A stretch of DNA of 64,000 nucleotides, taken from contig NC_072807.1 of the NCBI RefSeq assembly GCF_028583425.1, forward strand, positions 33,423,001-33,487,000, given 5' to 3'. This stretch comes from Eublepharis macularius. Lineage: Eukaryota; Chordata; Lepidosauria; Squamata; Eublepharidae. Positions 10,301-20,175 of the stretch are shown here, piece by piece. Position 1 is the first letter of the stretch, and each line of letters starts with the position of its first letter. The notes under the pieces were generated by a model. The model ran no database searches, was not told the DNA's origin, and saw only the letters and a program-made list of their open reading frames with translations. Position numbers and translations under genes: made by a program.

Positions 10301-12222
10301 GGTGTAGTATAGGTGTTATATGTTCCCTAATCGGGACCCTTGCAATTACTTGTGCAGCTGCATTTTGGACCAGCTGTAGCCTCCAGATCAGGCCCAGGGG
10401 AAGCCCTGCATAATGGAAGTTTACTGAGTGGCAGTCTATGGGAGGGAGAACATGCGGTCGGGAGGGGAGTGCAGGTGTTGGGCTCTCGTCGGGCCTCCCT
10501 CTTCCCCTCTGCTGGGTGTGTGTGTGGGGGGGGGGGTTCTCCAAACCTTACCAGCACCGAAAATATCATTAACGAGATTCACTATTTTTCTAGTGGGCAG
10601 CTGAATCTTCATATTTTTCTCCTCTTCTTGGCTGAATTTGATGAGCGAGTCAGTGATGTCGCGGATGTTGTCCTGAAAAGGCAGAGCCAGTTCAAATTAT
10701 TCATTCACTTGGGGACAGTCCATATGAAGGTAATACATGTGGAAGAAAGGGGGCAAAGCTCATCATGCAGTGGAGTGACCATGTACCCACCCACTAGGCT
10801 CTGATATTTGGAGGCATCCTCAGGTCGGGGAGAGAATCATTCTATATGGCCTGTAGTTGAAGATTTATACTACATCACAGTGGCTACAGAGCCCAAGCAC
10901 AAAAGCCAGTAAGAATTACATCATTAACTATAGGATTTGAGTCCAGTGGCACCTGAGACACAAGTGGGAGCTCTGGACCGCGAAAGCTTACACTCTGAAA
11001 AACTTGCTGGTCTCTTAGGTATCACTGGACTTAAATCCTCTGGTTCTTCAGCAGACCAATACAGCTACCTGCCTAAAATTATTATTAACCCATGTGACAG
11101 GATGAAGTGTTGGCTGCTACCTTAGCTGTCTTAGATCCGTCGACAGATTTTAGCTAAAACAGGCAAAATAGAACTTCCATGTTGAAAAGCAGCAGGCCAT
11201 TTTCTGAGGAGGAGGGCATAGAAACAAAGGAGGCCTCCTGAGATGCCTGATTGGCTACTGTAAGAAATAGGGTGCTGGGCTAGGTGGACCTTGGTCTGAA
11301 ACCACAGGGATCTCTTTCACTCCTGTTTTCTTACAAAAGCTTCCTGCGCCTTGAAGGCATGAGTCAATGATTCCCCCTGGTTTCTTACCTTACTGAAATT
11401 CTCATAGTGATCCTTGATGAAGTTTTCCAGGAAAGTGTCGAACCGTTGACTGAATTCTTTGAACTTCTTTAAGCTCTTTTTTTGGAGAAGTTGAAGCACA
11501 GGGATGAAATCAAACGGGTTCCCAGAGGAGGCGAATTCCACAAAGTCTTCGTTTTCGTTCATGATGCTGAGCAGCTCCTGGTCATCGTGGCTGTAGCGCT
11601 TGCCAAAGCACATGGCGGAAACCACGTTGGCCACAGAGACCACAAGGTACTGAAAGGGGTCAAGTCTCCGCTGCTCCTGCATCACTTGCTGCAGTTTCAT
11701 GACTAGGTATTCTGCCTCTTTGGAGACGTGCTCTTCTAAGAGGGTGGAGGATGCAGAGTCTGGGCTGGGGGAGGACGCAAAACTCTTCAAGGCATTCTGG
11801 GCCAGTTTCCTGCGGGCCAGCCACACCTCCCCAGAATCTGTGCTGAAAGTCATGCTCTGGCCATCTGAAATATCCCGCATGCTGTACAGGTCCGGGCGCC
11901 CCATGAAGTCTCCTCCTTGCCTCACCATTGCCTGCTTGAGGGTTTCAAGCCCACTTAGCACCAACACGGGTCTCGAGCCGATATGGACCTTCATCACATC
12001 CCCGTATTTCTTGCTCATCTCTGTCAAGCTCAAGTGGGGGTTCTTCCCTATTTCCAGCATGCTGCCAATCAATGGGTACCCCACTGGCCCTGGGAGTTGC
12101 TTTAGCCCCTGGGGTATCCGCTTCCAGGAGGAGTTGATGGCAACAAAGATCAGAAGAAAAACAACACTGGCAATGAGGAATTCTGTGGCCGAGGGAAGGG
12201 TCAGGTTTCCAAAGAACAACAT
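7335..12222 (-). CDS. CYP1A: Cytochrome P450 1A, intact (gene A, CYP1A2/CYP1A5-side copy)
   Basis: Haem monooxygenase of the endoplasmic reticulum that oxidises planar aromatics and some endogenous substrates. Six coding exons on the minus strand join in frame: 12222-11389, 10672-10552, 9346-9257, 9172-9049, 8149-8063 and 7641-7335 (834, 121, 90, 124, 87 and 307 nt). All have AG acceptors and GT donors. Together they make 520 residues plus a stop, the usual CYP1A length. Start choice: ATG at 12222, 33 nt after the exon 2 acceptor (12257-12256). Visible motifs are an N-terminal membrane anchor (about 12-30), a proline-rich hinge ([12 protein letters not shown]), C-helix WLARR, I-helix [10 protein letters not shown] (Gly split across exons 3/4), K-helix ETFRHSSF and haem loop [11 protein letters not shown]. 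One oddity is Arg where CYP1As have Trp in ALSRCLTYL (exon 4). Non-coding exon 1 was not located. The intron 2/3 structure is typical of the family. It belongs to a minus-strand tandem array facing gene D. Confidence 0.95.
7750..7925 (-). repeat. 5S rRNA-derived SINE in intron 6 of gene A
   Basis: The minus strand reads GATCTCGTCAGATCTTGGAA, GCTAAGCAGGGTCAG and GGATGGGAGACC, then GGCAAACCACCTCTGTTAGT. Remnant B carries it at the same intronic position (17835-17995), so the insertion predates the A/B duplication. Confidence 0.65.
8430..8635 (-). repeat. tRNA-derived SINE in intron 5 of gene A
   Basis: A reverse-oriented SINE. The body has GTGAGATAGGCTAAGCTGAG and the tRNA-like head has a B-box-like GGTTCGAATCC on the minus strand (near 8578-8588). 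Confidence 0.55.
9609..9720 (+). mobile_element. Half copy of the GAGCCAAGC palindromic MITE
   Basis: GAGCCAAGCTACAAGTGATG through CTTGCAGCTTGGCTGTC matches the left half of the element at 2819-3019. It abuts the LINE tail at 9722 in intron 3 of gene A. Confidence 0.5.
9722..10500 (-). mobile_element. L2/CR1-like LINE 3' fragment in intron 3 of gene A
   Basis: The minus-strand translation contains the reverse-transcriptase C-terminal pattern [13 protein letters not shown], then [20 protein letters not shown] and [11 protein letters not shown], as in L2/CR1-clade LINEs. The 3' end carries a (TTTA)n-type tail at about 9725-9745. It is 5'-truncated and the frame is interrupted. It lies antisense to nothing, being in the same direction as gene A. 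Confidence 0.6.
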
Positions 12223-13517
12223 TGTGACTTTCAGGATTTGGACCCAAGAATCCAACTAAAATTAGACAGACATAGAGAAAAAGGTTCCTGGAAATAGGTT
12301 TAGCAAGCATCCACATCAATACTGGCACATGAGCAACACCCATTTGCATGGGTATCAAACAGAGAGTTAATATTTAATTCCGATAAAGCTGAGGCACATT
12401 CTTAGTCTAGCAAGTTTAATCTCTGACTGGCACCTGCTCTCCAGGGCTTCAGGCAGAGGTCTTCCACATAAACTACCATCTGATGCTTTAGCTGGAGATG
12501 CTGAGGATTGAACCTGGGACCTTCTGCATGCCAAGGAGATGCTCTACCATTAAGCCATCAACTGTCCCCAATGAGCTGGATCTAAAGTTCTCATGGGAGA
12601 ACTCTTTTGGATACAACCCAGTTTAGAAAGGATAGTGTTCTACGTATACTACAGCCATGCACCAGAATTCTGCCCCACGGGTGGCATTGGTGGGTTAACT
12701 TCTCCCCCACCCACCCATTTCCTTTTTAGAATAAAAATTGCCTCCAAGCTGCACACAAAACTGTCTTCTGCATAGTATAGACCCCTGGTCTTGTCAACAC
12801 TAGCATTGTCTGCTCTGCGTTCCAGGGAGAAGTATTTTGTATCCTCCATTGCATGTTCCTTTTAGCTGCATGTACTGGGAATTCAACCTGCAGCTTTCTG
12901 CATGTCAAGCGCATGCCCTACCACAGAGACATGTAGCAGAGAAAAGAAATTATCAGTAAACTATCTAAGAGCCAAACCAGAGAGGAACTTCCAGTGTTGG
13001 TCAATAGCAGTATTCTGTACGGCACCTAGCATGTGGTTGGCACTTTGTCAATCATGACTAGGAAACCAGACAAAATAATAAAATGACACATGATAGCTTA
13101 TCCTAACCCCAAGTCAATAAATACCTCTGTGTCGCAGACGAAAGAAGAATCACAAACTAGAGACTGGAAATGCCGCAACCTGCATGTCTTTCCCTCTCTG
13201 CAATGAATCTGGAACTTTGTTTTTTGCTGGAGGAAGAGATATCCCTTCTCGACAGACTCAAAAGGTCATATAATATGCAGCAACCAGGGGAGTGATCCAC
13301 CTCCTGTGGCCAAAGGTACCTTACCACAACCAAGGCCAGGCTGATAATCAGGTAAGAACTGGAAGGGGTCCAACAACAGCACAGGAATTGCTGGAGCTGG
13401 GGTGAAATAAGTCCCGAGCAGGATTGTGGCTCATCAAGGACCTTCCAGGTCATCCCTCCCCCCCCACCCCCAGAATGTCACTTCATGCCTGGAACAAAAT
13501 GGGACGGACAGCATTTT

Positions 13518-14132
13518 GTTTTATTTTTATTTATTTTTTAAAAGCAAGATTTTATTTTAAAAGAAAAGCTATAACAATAGGAAGTGCATAGGGACTTCTA
13601 CAAGCAGTACTTTTGAATTTAATTTAAGCTAATAGAAAGATATATTCGGAAGATATAACAGCACAGCTAAATTATATGATAGCTCTCATCCCCTCTCCTT
13701 AGTTGCTTATATCCAGATTTTAGCGTCAATAATTTTTAATAATTCATTTCTCCTGTGTTTTATCTTTGTAGCATAACTACCTTAATTTATCTTAGCTTTA
13801 ACCTAAATATTCAAATAAATCTTTCCATTTTTTCCAAAATTCCACTATTGGTCTGTTGTGCACATAGGAGGTTAATTTAGCCATTGATGCATATTTGTAC
13901 AACTTGTCTATCCAGTCTGGCATGTCAGGGTACATATCAGTTTTCCATTTTGCTGCATATAATACTCTTGCAGCTGTCACCATGTACCGGAAAAGATCTC
14001 CGTGTTATTTTGTAACATTGTTCGGTAAAATGTTTGGTAGCATATTTTTTAAATGTAGCGCAGACCTGAGCTTAAGAATCTTCTGTCTCTCTTCAAGTAT
14101 CTTTATCCAATATCTTCGTGCTTTCTTACGTG
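13518..14132 (-). mobile_element. L1 LINE 3' fragment with target duplications
   Basis: On the minus strand it encodes the end of L1 ORF2 (AARVLYAAKWKTD, then DWIDKLYKYASMAKLTSYV). A T-rich poly(A) complement lies at its left end. It is flanked by a 17-bp duplication, GGGACGGACAGCATTTT at 13501-13517 and GGGATGGACAGCATTTT at 14133-14149. Copy 1 has one uninterrupted version of this site at about 1216-1233. Confidence 0.75.
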
Positions 14133-14249
14133 GGGATGGACAGCATTTTAAACACACGGTTGTAAGGATAAAACAGAACAGGAGAGATCCAGCAATGCTT
14201 CCAAGCTCCACAGAGGAAGGGAAAGATGAAAACGCAGGGCAGAGCGATG

Positions 14250-15186
14250 GGGTCAAGATGATGGCAGCATTTTGCCATGGCCATATCTGGCGGGGGGGGG
14301 GGTAGGGTGGGCGTGGAGAAAAGCTGGAGGTTGTACTGTTATGTTTATCTGTTGCATCTGTGGTTCTCAACTCTCCCAGGTTGTGGGTGGAAACAGAGAC
14401 GAATTTCACGTGAAGAGTGCTTGATTGATCCCGCAAGCGTTGCTGGAAGTGGAAGTCTAACCCTGTCCCTCTCCAAGCATCTGTAGGAAAACTGAGTGAA
14501 GTGGATTGTCTTGCAAAGAACTTCTCCTTGACTGGAGATATTCTCTCTTTCAAAAACCCAATTGACTGTTTTCCTTCAGGAACTCAGGGGGTGGGGGTTG
14601 TAGCAGGACCCTGCTAGGATGGGAGGGAGTGGGTTTCTTTCTCTCTCTTTCTCTCTCTCTCACTCGCAAAACACCTCGGCTTTTTTCCTGCCTCTTGTTA
14701 CATTGTTCCCAACCTCCCCTCACACCCCCATCCTTAACTCCTGAAGGACTTTTGAAAGAGAGAAAAAGAGAGAGAACGTGTGTGTGAGAGAAAGTCTCTC
14801 CAGTTGTGATTCTCCCCTGCTGAGCTGCGAAAGACAGAGTGTGTGAGAAAATCCCTCCAGTTGCCATTCTCCCTGGCTGAGCTGAGCAGCTGGGTTTTTT
14901 TAAAACTACAATTCCCAGGGATCCTTGCAGGAGCCAACACTTGACTGTGTGTCTTGTGTGTTTTGACTCTTAGACTATGCTGGTTCCTAGCCGCTGAGAA
15001 AGAACCTTGAACTCTGCGTCTTCCCTTATACAGATAGTGGCCAGCCTCTAGAAAGGGGGAGGGGAAATGTTAGCCTGTGAATGATATACTTATGAAATGT
15101 GATTGTGCTTCATTCCTGACAATTGTTCTTCTTAAGACCATGATACTAGAACTTTCCAATAAAGATTTTTGACAAATACTTACAGA
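14250..15186. other. Unexplained segment absent from the paralogous copy
   Basis: Copy 1 runs straight across this point (about 1502-1510), while copy 2 holds roughly 940 extra bases. The segment contains a poly-G run, long CT and GA microsatellites (14636-14662, 14752-14800), several short direct repeats (GGAGAATGGCAACTGGAGGG-like) and an AATAAA signal near 15160. GATGGG occurs at both edges. It could be an insertion, possibly a non-coding LTR-type fossil, or original flank lost from copy 1. It could also harbour exon 1 of gene A. Confidence 0.4.
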
Positions 15187-15428
15187 TGGGCTTCCTGATT
15201 CCCAAATACTCAGTGTTGACCACATGTGCTTTCTTTCTATTATACCCCACTGAGCTTTCCCGTGGGGACTGAAAGACACAGCATTCTTCCCTTCTCCATT
15301 TTATCCTCACAACCACCATCCTGTGAGGTAGGTTAGACTGAGAGTGTAAGAGTAGCCCAAAGTCACCCAGTGAGTCTCCACAGCAGAACAGGGATCCAAA
15401 TCTGGATTCCCCAGAAACTAATCCAACA

Positions 15429-16000
15429 CAGGGATGGATCTACTATGAAACGAATGAAGCTTAAACTTCAAGGTCCCTAATCCTGGAGGGCCCTGAAGCG
15501 ACTTCTTTTTTTTTTTATGAGTGAGATTTTCCGGCAAAATTGATAGAGTTTTTTTACGTTTGTTATTAAAATAAGGCTGTTTTAGTGAAGGAATCATAAG
15601 CCAATGGGCTGAAGTACTTAATATTGACCTTAGAATATGCTCTGATACCCATTTCATACGGCCTCAGAATGTCCCTGTAATTGGTCAAATTTCAAAATTT
15701 TCTCGGGGGCTTGCAGCACTCGAACCCCCAGCTGTACGGGCTCACTGAGCTCACCAGAATCTGTTCATAGCCTACATTTTGGCAGCAGGATCCTTCATTG
15801 GTCAACAGCTTAATAGTTCTAAGGGGCTCACCGTATGGCCCATTTTCAAGGGCTCCACCCCACCATTTGAGCCTCACAGTCCTTGCATGGGTAGCAAGGC
15901 CCTATGGACCTTGTTGGATGTTGCCCTATTGTTGCTGGTTGAGAAGGGGCCCCCATAACAGTTCAAGCTTCAGGGGCCCAAAAATGTAGGTCCACCACTG
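15429..16000. mobile_element. hAT-type non-autonomous element
   Basis: Ends CAGGGATGGATCTAC and the imperfect inverse GTAGGTCCACCACTG. A perfect 8-bp duplication ATCCAACA lies at 15421-15428 and 16001-16008. It splits a tRNA-like SINE, and the unsplit SINE is at 1560-1775. No transposase was recognised. Confidence 0.75.
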
Positions 16001-16194
16001 ATCCAACACTCTAACCACTACACAACACACAGCTATGCATGTGTCCTCCTCTCCCAACGCCTCTAACCCCACCCCGCTCCAGGCTATGCTTAGTGAATCA
16101 GAGATCTGTATGGACAAAAACTATACTCCCAAACCCACATGGGCAAGACTGATCGGGAAAGCTGACTGGATCCAACGCAGGAAGAGGAAAGAGT

Positions 16195-16386
16195 CAGGGC
16201 TTTTCTTCTGGGAAAAGAGGTGGTGGAACTCAGTGGGTTGCCCTCAGAGAAAATGGCCACGGCACAGAGGGCAATCTAAACTCCCCTCTGTCTGGAGATC
16301 AGGGGGCGGGGCCACCAGCCATATGACCATTTTCAAGAGGTTCCGGAACTCCGTTCCACCGCGTTCCAGCTGAAAAAAAAGCCCTG
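16195..16386. mobile_element. hAT-type MITE (CAGGGCTTTTTTTC family), short form
   Basis: It starts CAGGGCTTTTCTTCTGGG and ends CAGCTGAAAAAAAAGCCCTG. Target duplication is GAAAGAGT at 16187-16194 and GAAAGATT at 16387-16394. Copy 1 has the single site GAAAGATT at 3242-3249 with no element. Confidence 0.8.
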
Positions 16387-16559
16387 GAAAGATTAATGTG
16401 TGAATGGGTGTCCTTAGCCTTTGTCATGCAACTGAAATTGCACACAAACTGAATTCACCTCTCAGTTAACTTTTGTTTTGTCACTGCCCAGAATGTTGAC
16501 ACTTCTGAGATAGCCAAACTGAGCAGAAATAATCTTTCATGTCTGTCTTTGCCCCAAGC

Positions 16560-16605
16560 ACAGGTTAACCATTGCCCAGGTTCGCGTGCAAAGCAGAAGC
16601 TGACC
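16560..16605 (-). promoter_or_regulatory. Degenerate AhR response module, copy 2
   Basis: Nearly identical to 3430-3475, with XRE core TCGCGTG at 16582-16588 in the flank between gene A and remnant B. It sits inside the patch of unusually high copy 1/copy 2 identity. Confidence 0.35.
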
Positions 16606-17416
16606 CAGTGTCCTCCAGAGAAAACAGAAGAGGTGAGATGAGGATGAGAGGCCAGGGGAGTCCATTCATCTGGAGAGCAAGTTTAAGGAACAGCAGCATC
16701 TTAAAGACCAACTTGATTTCTAGGGTATGAGCTTTCGAGAGTCAAAACTCCCTTGATCAAAGCCAGAACGATGCCAAGGGATGACCTGTTAGTTACAAGA
16801 TAGGCCCAAACAGAACAACAACAAAACACCACTGGTCATCACATACAGTTCCCAGATCAAACCAGGGCCGATTCCAGATGGGCACTAATAAAGCGAGTGC
16901 TTTCGCTTTTTCTCCGATCCAACCCGAAAACCCGATGTTAGACAATGCAATCTTTCAGGATGTCCCATTGTTGATCGAAGAGTAGCCGTTCTCAAGCAGG
17001 AAATATTCCAAGGAAAATTACAATTCCTGAAATTGCGTATATTTAGAACAATGGATTCCCCAGGGTTGAATCAGGACAAAAGATTTTCCTTGCATCACAG
17101 ATATGAATTTTCTGCACTTTGCACTCACGCTCTATACCCTCTGATACAGTATACCAATGCCTGTGTACTAAGGCATTGCAATATACAAAACGTCTTTCTT
17201 GAATGGGCAAAGTGTCTCAACTGTCCTCGGGAAGACATCAGAGTGGGCAAATAGGGTGAAGACTGTAAAACCATCTCTGTTAGAAGAGAGTTTGGCTGAA
17301 GAGAAAGTTTTGATGGGTCCATTTAAGAGAAAAAGAAAGCGCTGCTCAATGAAGTGCCTGCAGGGGTGGACATACGTCAAAAATGTTCTTTTCATTCAGC
17401 AAGAAGTCCTCACAAC

Positions 17417-18166
17417 TCACTCAACGGTCCTCTTTGGAGAACACTTAGTCACTTGGAAGTGCTCACATCTCTGTAGCTTCATTGTGAGCCTGTAACGAGG
17501 CGTCAGGTCCACTTTGACCCCGTCCTGGACCGTGAACTGGAGTTCTTGTAGCAAAGTAGTCAAGCATAGGAAGACTTGCCATCGGGCAATCGTCTCCTCA
17601 ACGCATCTCTTCTTCCCCAAACCAAATATCAACACCTTTTTGTTTGATAACTTTCCTGCTGACAGTAAGGAAACATTCTGGTTTGAAGTCAGAAGGATCC
17701 TTCCAAAGGTCGCTGGGAAAAAAGCACCTTTTAAAAGCTCTGCTTCTTTGAAGACATTTGTTTCCAAGCCTGGCAAACCTTTGACTATATTTGGTGGCGG
17801 AACACCCCATCAAGTCAAAGCTGACTTACTGCAATCCTTGCTGGGGTTTTCAAGGCAAGAGACTAACAGAGGTGGTTTGCCATTGCCTTCCTCTGCAAGC
17901 CTGGTCTTTGTTGGAGGTCTCCCATCCAAGTACTAAGCAAGGCTGACCCCTGCTTAGCTTCTGAGATCTAACGAGATCAGGTTTGCCTGGGCTATCTCAA
18001 ACAAAGCTGAATAAATACAATCTAAAAGGATGTTCCACAGTTAAGGGTACTTGAGTTTAGAGAGGTGTGGTTCAGGGAATACTGTGAATATCACTCCCAG
18101 AACATTTTCTGTAAAAGGTTTTTGACATACTCACTTATCATGGTTTACTTGCTACTGGTTGACAAA
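17417..18166 (-). pseudogene. CYP1A remnant B: exon 7 and the 3' stub of exon 6
   Basis: Exon 7 runs 17712-17417 after a CCCAG acceptor and is clearly paralogous to gene A exon 7. It is 296 nt instead of 307, so the frame shifts inside it, between the [11 protein letters not shown] part and the [10 protein letters not shown] part. The haem loop reads [11 protein letters not shown]: the conserved Arg is Lys and the Gly after Cys-x is Glu. Of exon 6 only the last 32 nt (18166-18135) survive with the donor. Sequence after 18166 is unrelated, and from about 18430 it becomes 5'-flank homologous, so the gene body was deleted. It keeps the intron 6 5S SINE. Confidence 0.9.
17835..17995 (-). repeat. 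5S rRNA-derived SINE in remnant B
   Basis: The orthologous insertion to 7750-7925. The minus strand has GATCTCGTTAGATCTCAGAA and GCTAAGCAGGGGTCAG. It marks the A/B shared ancestry of intron 6. Confidence 0.6.
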
Positions 18167-18429
18167 TCATCACCTTGTCCCCATAAGGTTACATGCTAAC
18201 AAGTCAGGTGGCAGGTACCAGCCTCTGTGAAGCTTTGTCCTTGGGAACTGTTTCATATTTGTACCTGTGGCTCAAGGCCTCTTATCTGGCCGTAATAGGC
18301 AGTGCCGACCAGCCTCAATCTCCTAAAAAAGGGAGGGGGAGTCTCAAAAGCCAAGCCCAAGGTGTTTTAACTCAAAAAGAAACAAACGGAATAAGTGAAT
18401 TTCACTAGACTCTTTAACGAACCTACCTG
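18167..18429. other. Unassigned segment at the deletion junction of remnant B
   Basis: Lies between the exon 6 stub and the start of flank homology at about 18430. No similarity to gene A intron or exon sequence was seen, and no gene. Confidence 0.4.
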
Positions 18430-20167
18430 GAATCTGTGCCAGGGACTGTAGTCTAAAATTTTACCAGGAGGGGAAACAGCAAAGGTGGGGACAGGAAAAG
18501 AGAGCAGGATCCATGCAGTTTTTCTGCTGATGAAAAAGGGAGGAAGCGTCCCTCTAACCCCATCCCCCCCACCCCCACTATGCTGGGGGACCTGCATGGA
18601 TAAAGGCCGCTTGGGTTTGGGACTGTAATGGTAAAATTGACTGAAAAACACTGGTTGGATCCAACTCAGGGAGCGGAAAAATTAACATGCAAATGGGTGT
18701 CCGCGACCTTTGTTGTGCAACTGAAATTGCACACCAACAGAATTCAGAATTACTTTCCTCACCTCGCCATTATCTGGAAGGGAAAGGATTTCATGCCAGT
18801 TTTTGTTTTATCTCTATAGCCTCACTCATGAGTAAACCAAAAAAACAAAGAGGCACTGGAGGAGGGGGTAACCACTAAACAAAACACATCCACCCTGAGT
18901 AACAACAAGTCACACCAAGTCACACAGAGGCAAGCAGTGTCTCCTCTGAGAGACCAATTTAAAGTGCTTAGGCAAAATTATCCACTCTAAATTATGTTGA
19001 TGTTTATACTTTCCAGGTTCCTCAGTCCAAAGGAGATGGGATGGAAGTCTCCAAACACAATCTTCTGGTCCCCCAAGGGGGAAAGAATATTCTATACCCC
19101 AGCTCATACCTATCTAGGGTATGAGTTTTCAAGAGTCTGGCTTGGGAAATTGCTAGAGATTTGGGGGGCAGTACCTGAAAAGTGTCTCTTAGACTTTATG
19201 GTATACCATAGAGTCTGCCCTGCAAGTTGCTATTTTCTCCATGGGAACTCATCTCCATGCCAGGTTGCCTGGTCCCCCAGGGTCCAAACTAGGGGAACAA
19301 GGCAGTCGTAAGGGAGAACTCACATGCTTCAGAGCACTTCCTTGTTGCACCGGGAATGATGTCATTTCCAGCATAACAAGAAAGTGCTCTAGAGGGCTCA
19401 GGAGCACACTATGGGGCTCCCAGGCCTGTTCCCTGCACCCCTCCCCCTGCCAGCCAGGTAAGCAGTGGGGTGGAAGAGTCTGGGAGCTGGGGATCCCTTG
19501 CCCCCATCAGGTGAATGAGACCCCTGTCTCCATAATCTGAAGATTGTAATTCTGGGAGATTTCCAGGCCCCACATGGAGGTTGGCAAATCTAAGGCCATT
19601 GCTGGTGCCCAGCAGTGCTGACCACACCAGGCCTGGACTTGAATCACATGCTGTTGCAGTCCTTATGGAGTAAAACTGAGCTAGTTTTTCCACTCTTCTT
19701 GACTTCCAACAGAAAGGACACAGAATTTTCACCATAGATATTCTGAGGTCAAGAGCAAGGCTGGTGCCCCAATAAAATCATGGATGATACCAGCTTTATG
19801 GTCATTCTGGAACTGCTCTGTGTTATTCTAGTTTTGAATGACATTGTCGTCTTATGTTGGAAACAAAACTTTATCTGGGATAACAAGACAGTGAAAAATT
19901 AAACACTTTTTCGTGCAGTGGAGTACAGCTTCAGTAACAGACTGTGGAACTCTCTGAGGAAATTATGTGGTGTTTGTAATACTTTTTGGATTGTAGATTC
20001 TACCATAATCTCAGAGAGTTCTAAGCAGAAGGGATGAAGGAAGCAAACATTATCTTTTATTCATCATCAATTTATTTACTGCATACGTATACCACACTTC
20101 TCATTTTTAAAAAAAGATTGACAAGGCAATTTTCAGTTTTAGAAAGGAACAGCCGTTCACACCATTA
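18430..20167 (-). other. Third copy of CYP1A flanking sequence
   Basis: 18430-18800 matches the 5' flank at 2795-3330 and 16040-16490. 19140-20167 matches the 3' flank of gene A at 6050-7000, including its GGTATACCATAG and GACACAGAATTTTCACCATAGA stretches. The order (5' flank of one unit, then 3' flank of the next) is what a tandem array predicts, and it places this segment between remnants B and C. Confidence 0.65.
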
Positions 20168-20175
20168 TTTATAAT

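Larger units (their letters stand above)
12256..16862 (-). other. Intron 1 and 5' flank of gene A (paralogous block, copy 2)
   Basis: Same order as 25-3733 but enlarged by four segments absent from copy 1: an L1 fragment, an unexplained approximately 0.94-kb segment and two hAT-type elements. Non-coding exon 1 and the promoter of gene A must lie here; I could not identify them. The XRE-core hexamer AGCGTG at about 782 in copy 1 is AGCATG in copy 2 near 13028. Confidence 0.7.

Noticed and set aside
12222-12255. Upstream extension of gene A's frame to 12255
   Set aside because: The extension has no ATG (the first codon would be TTG) and begins exactly at the exon 2 acceptor, so it is 5' UTR.
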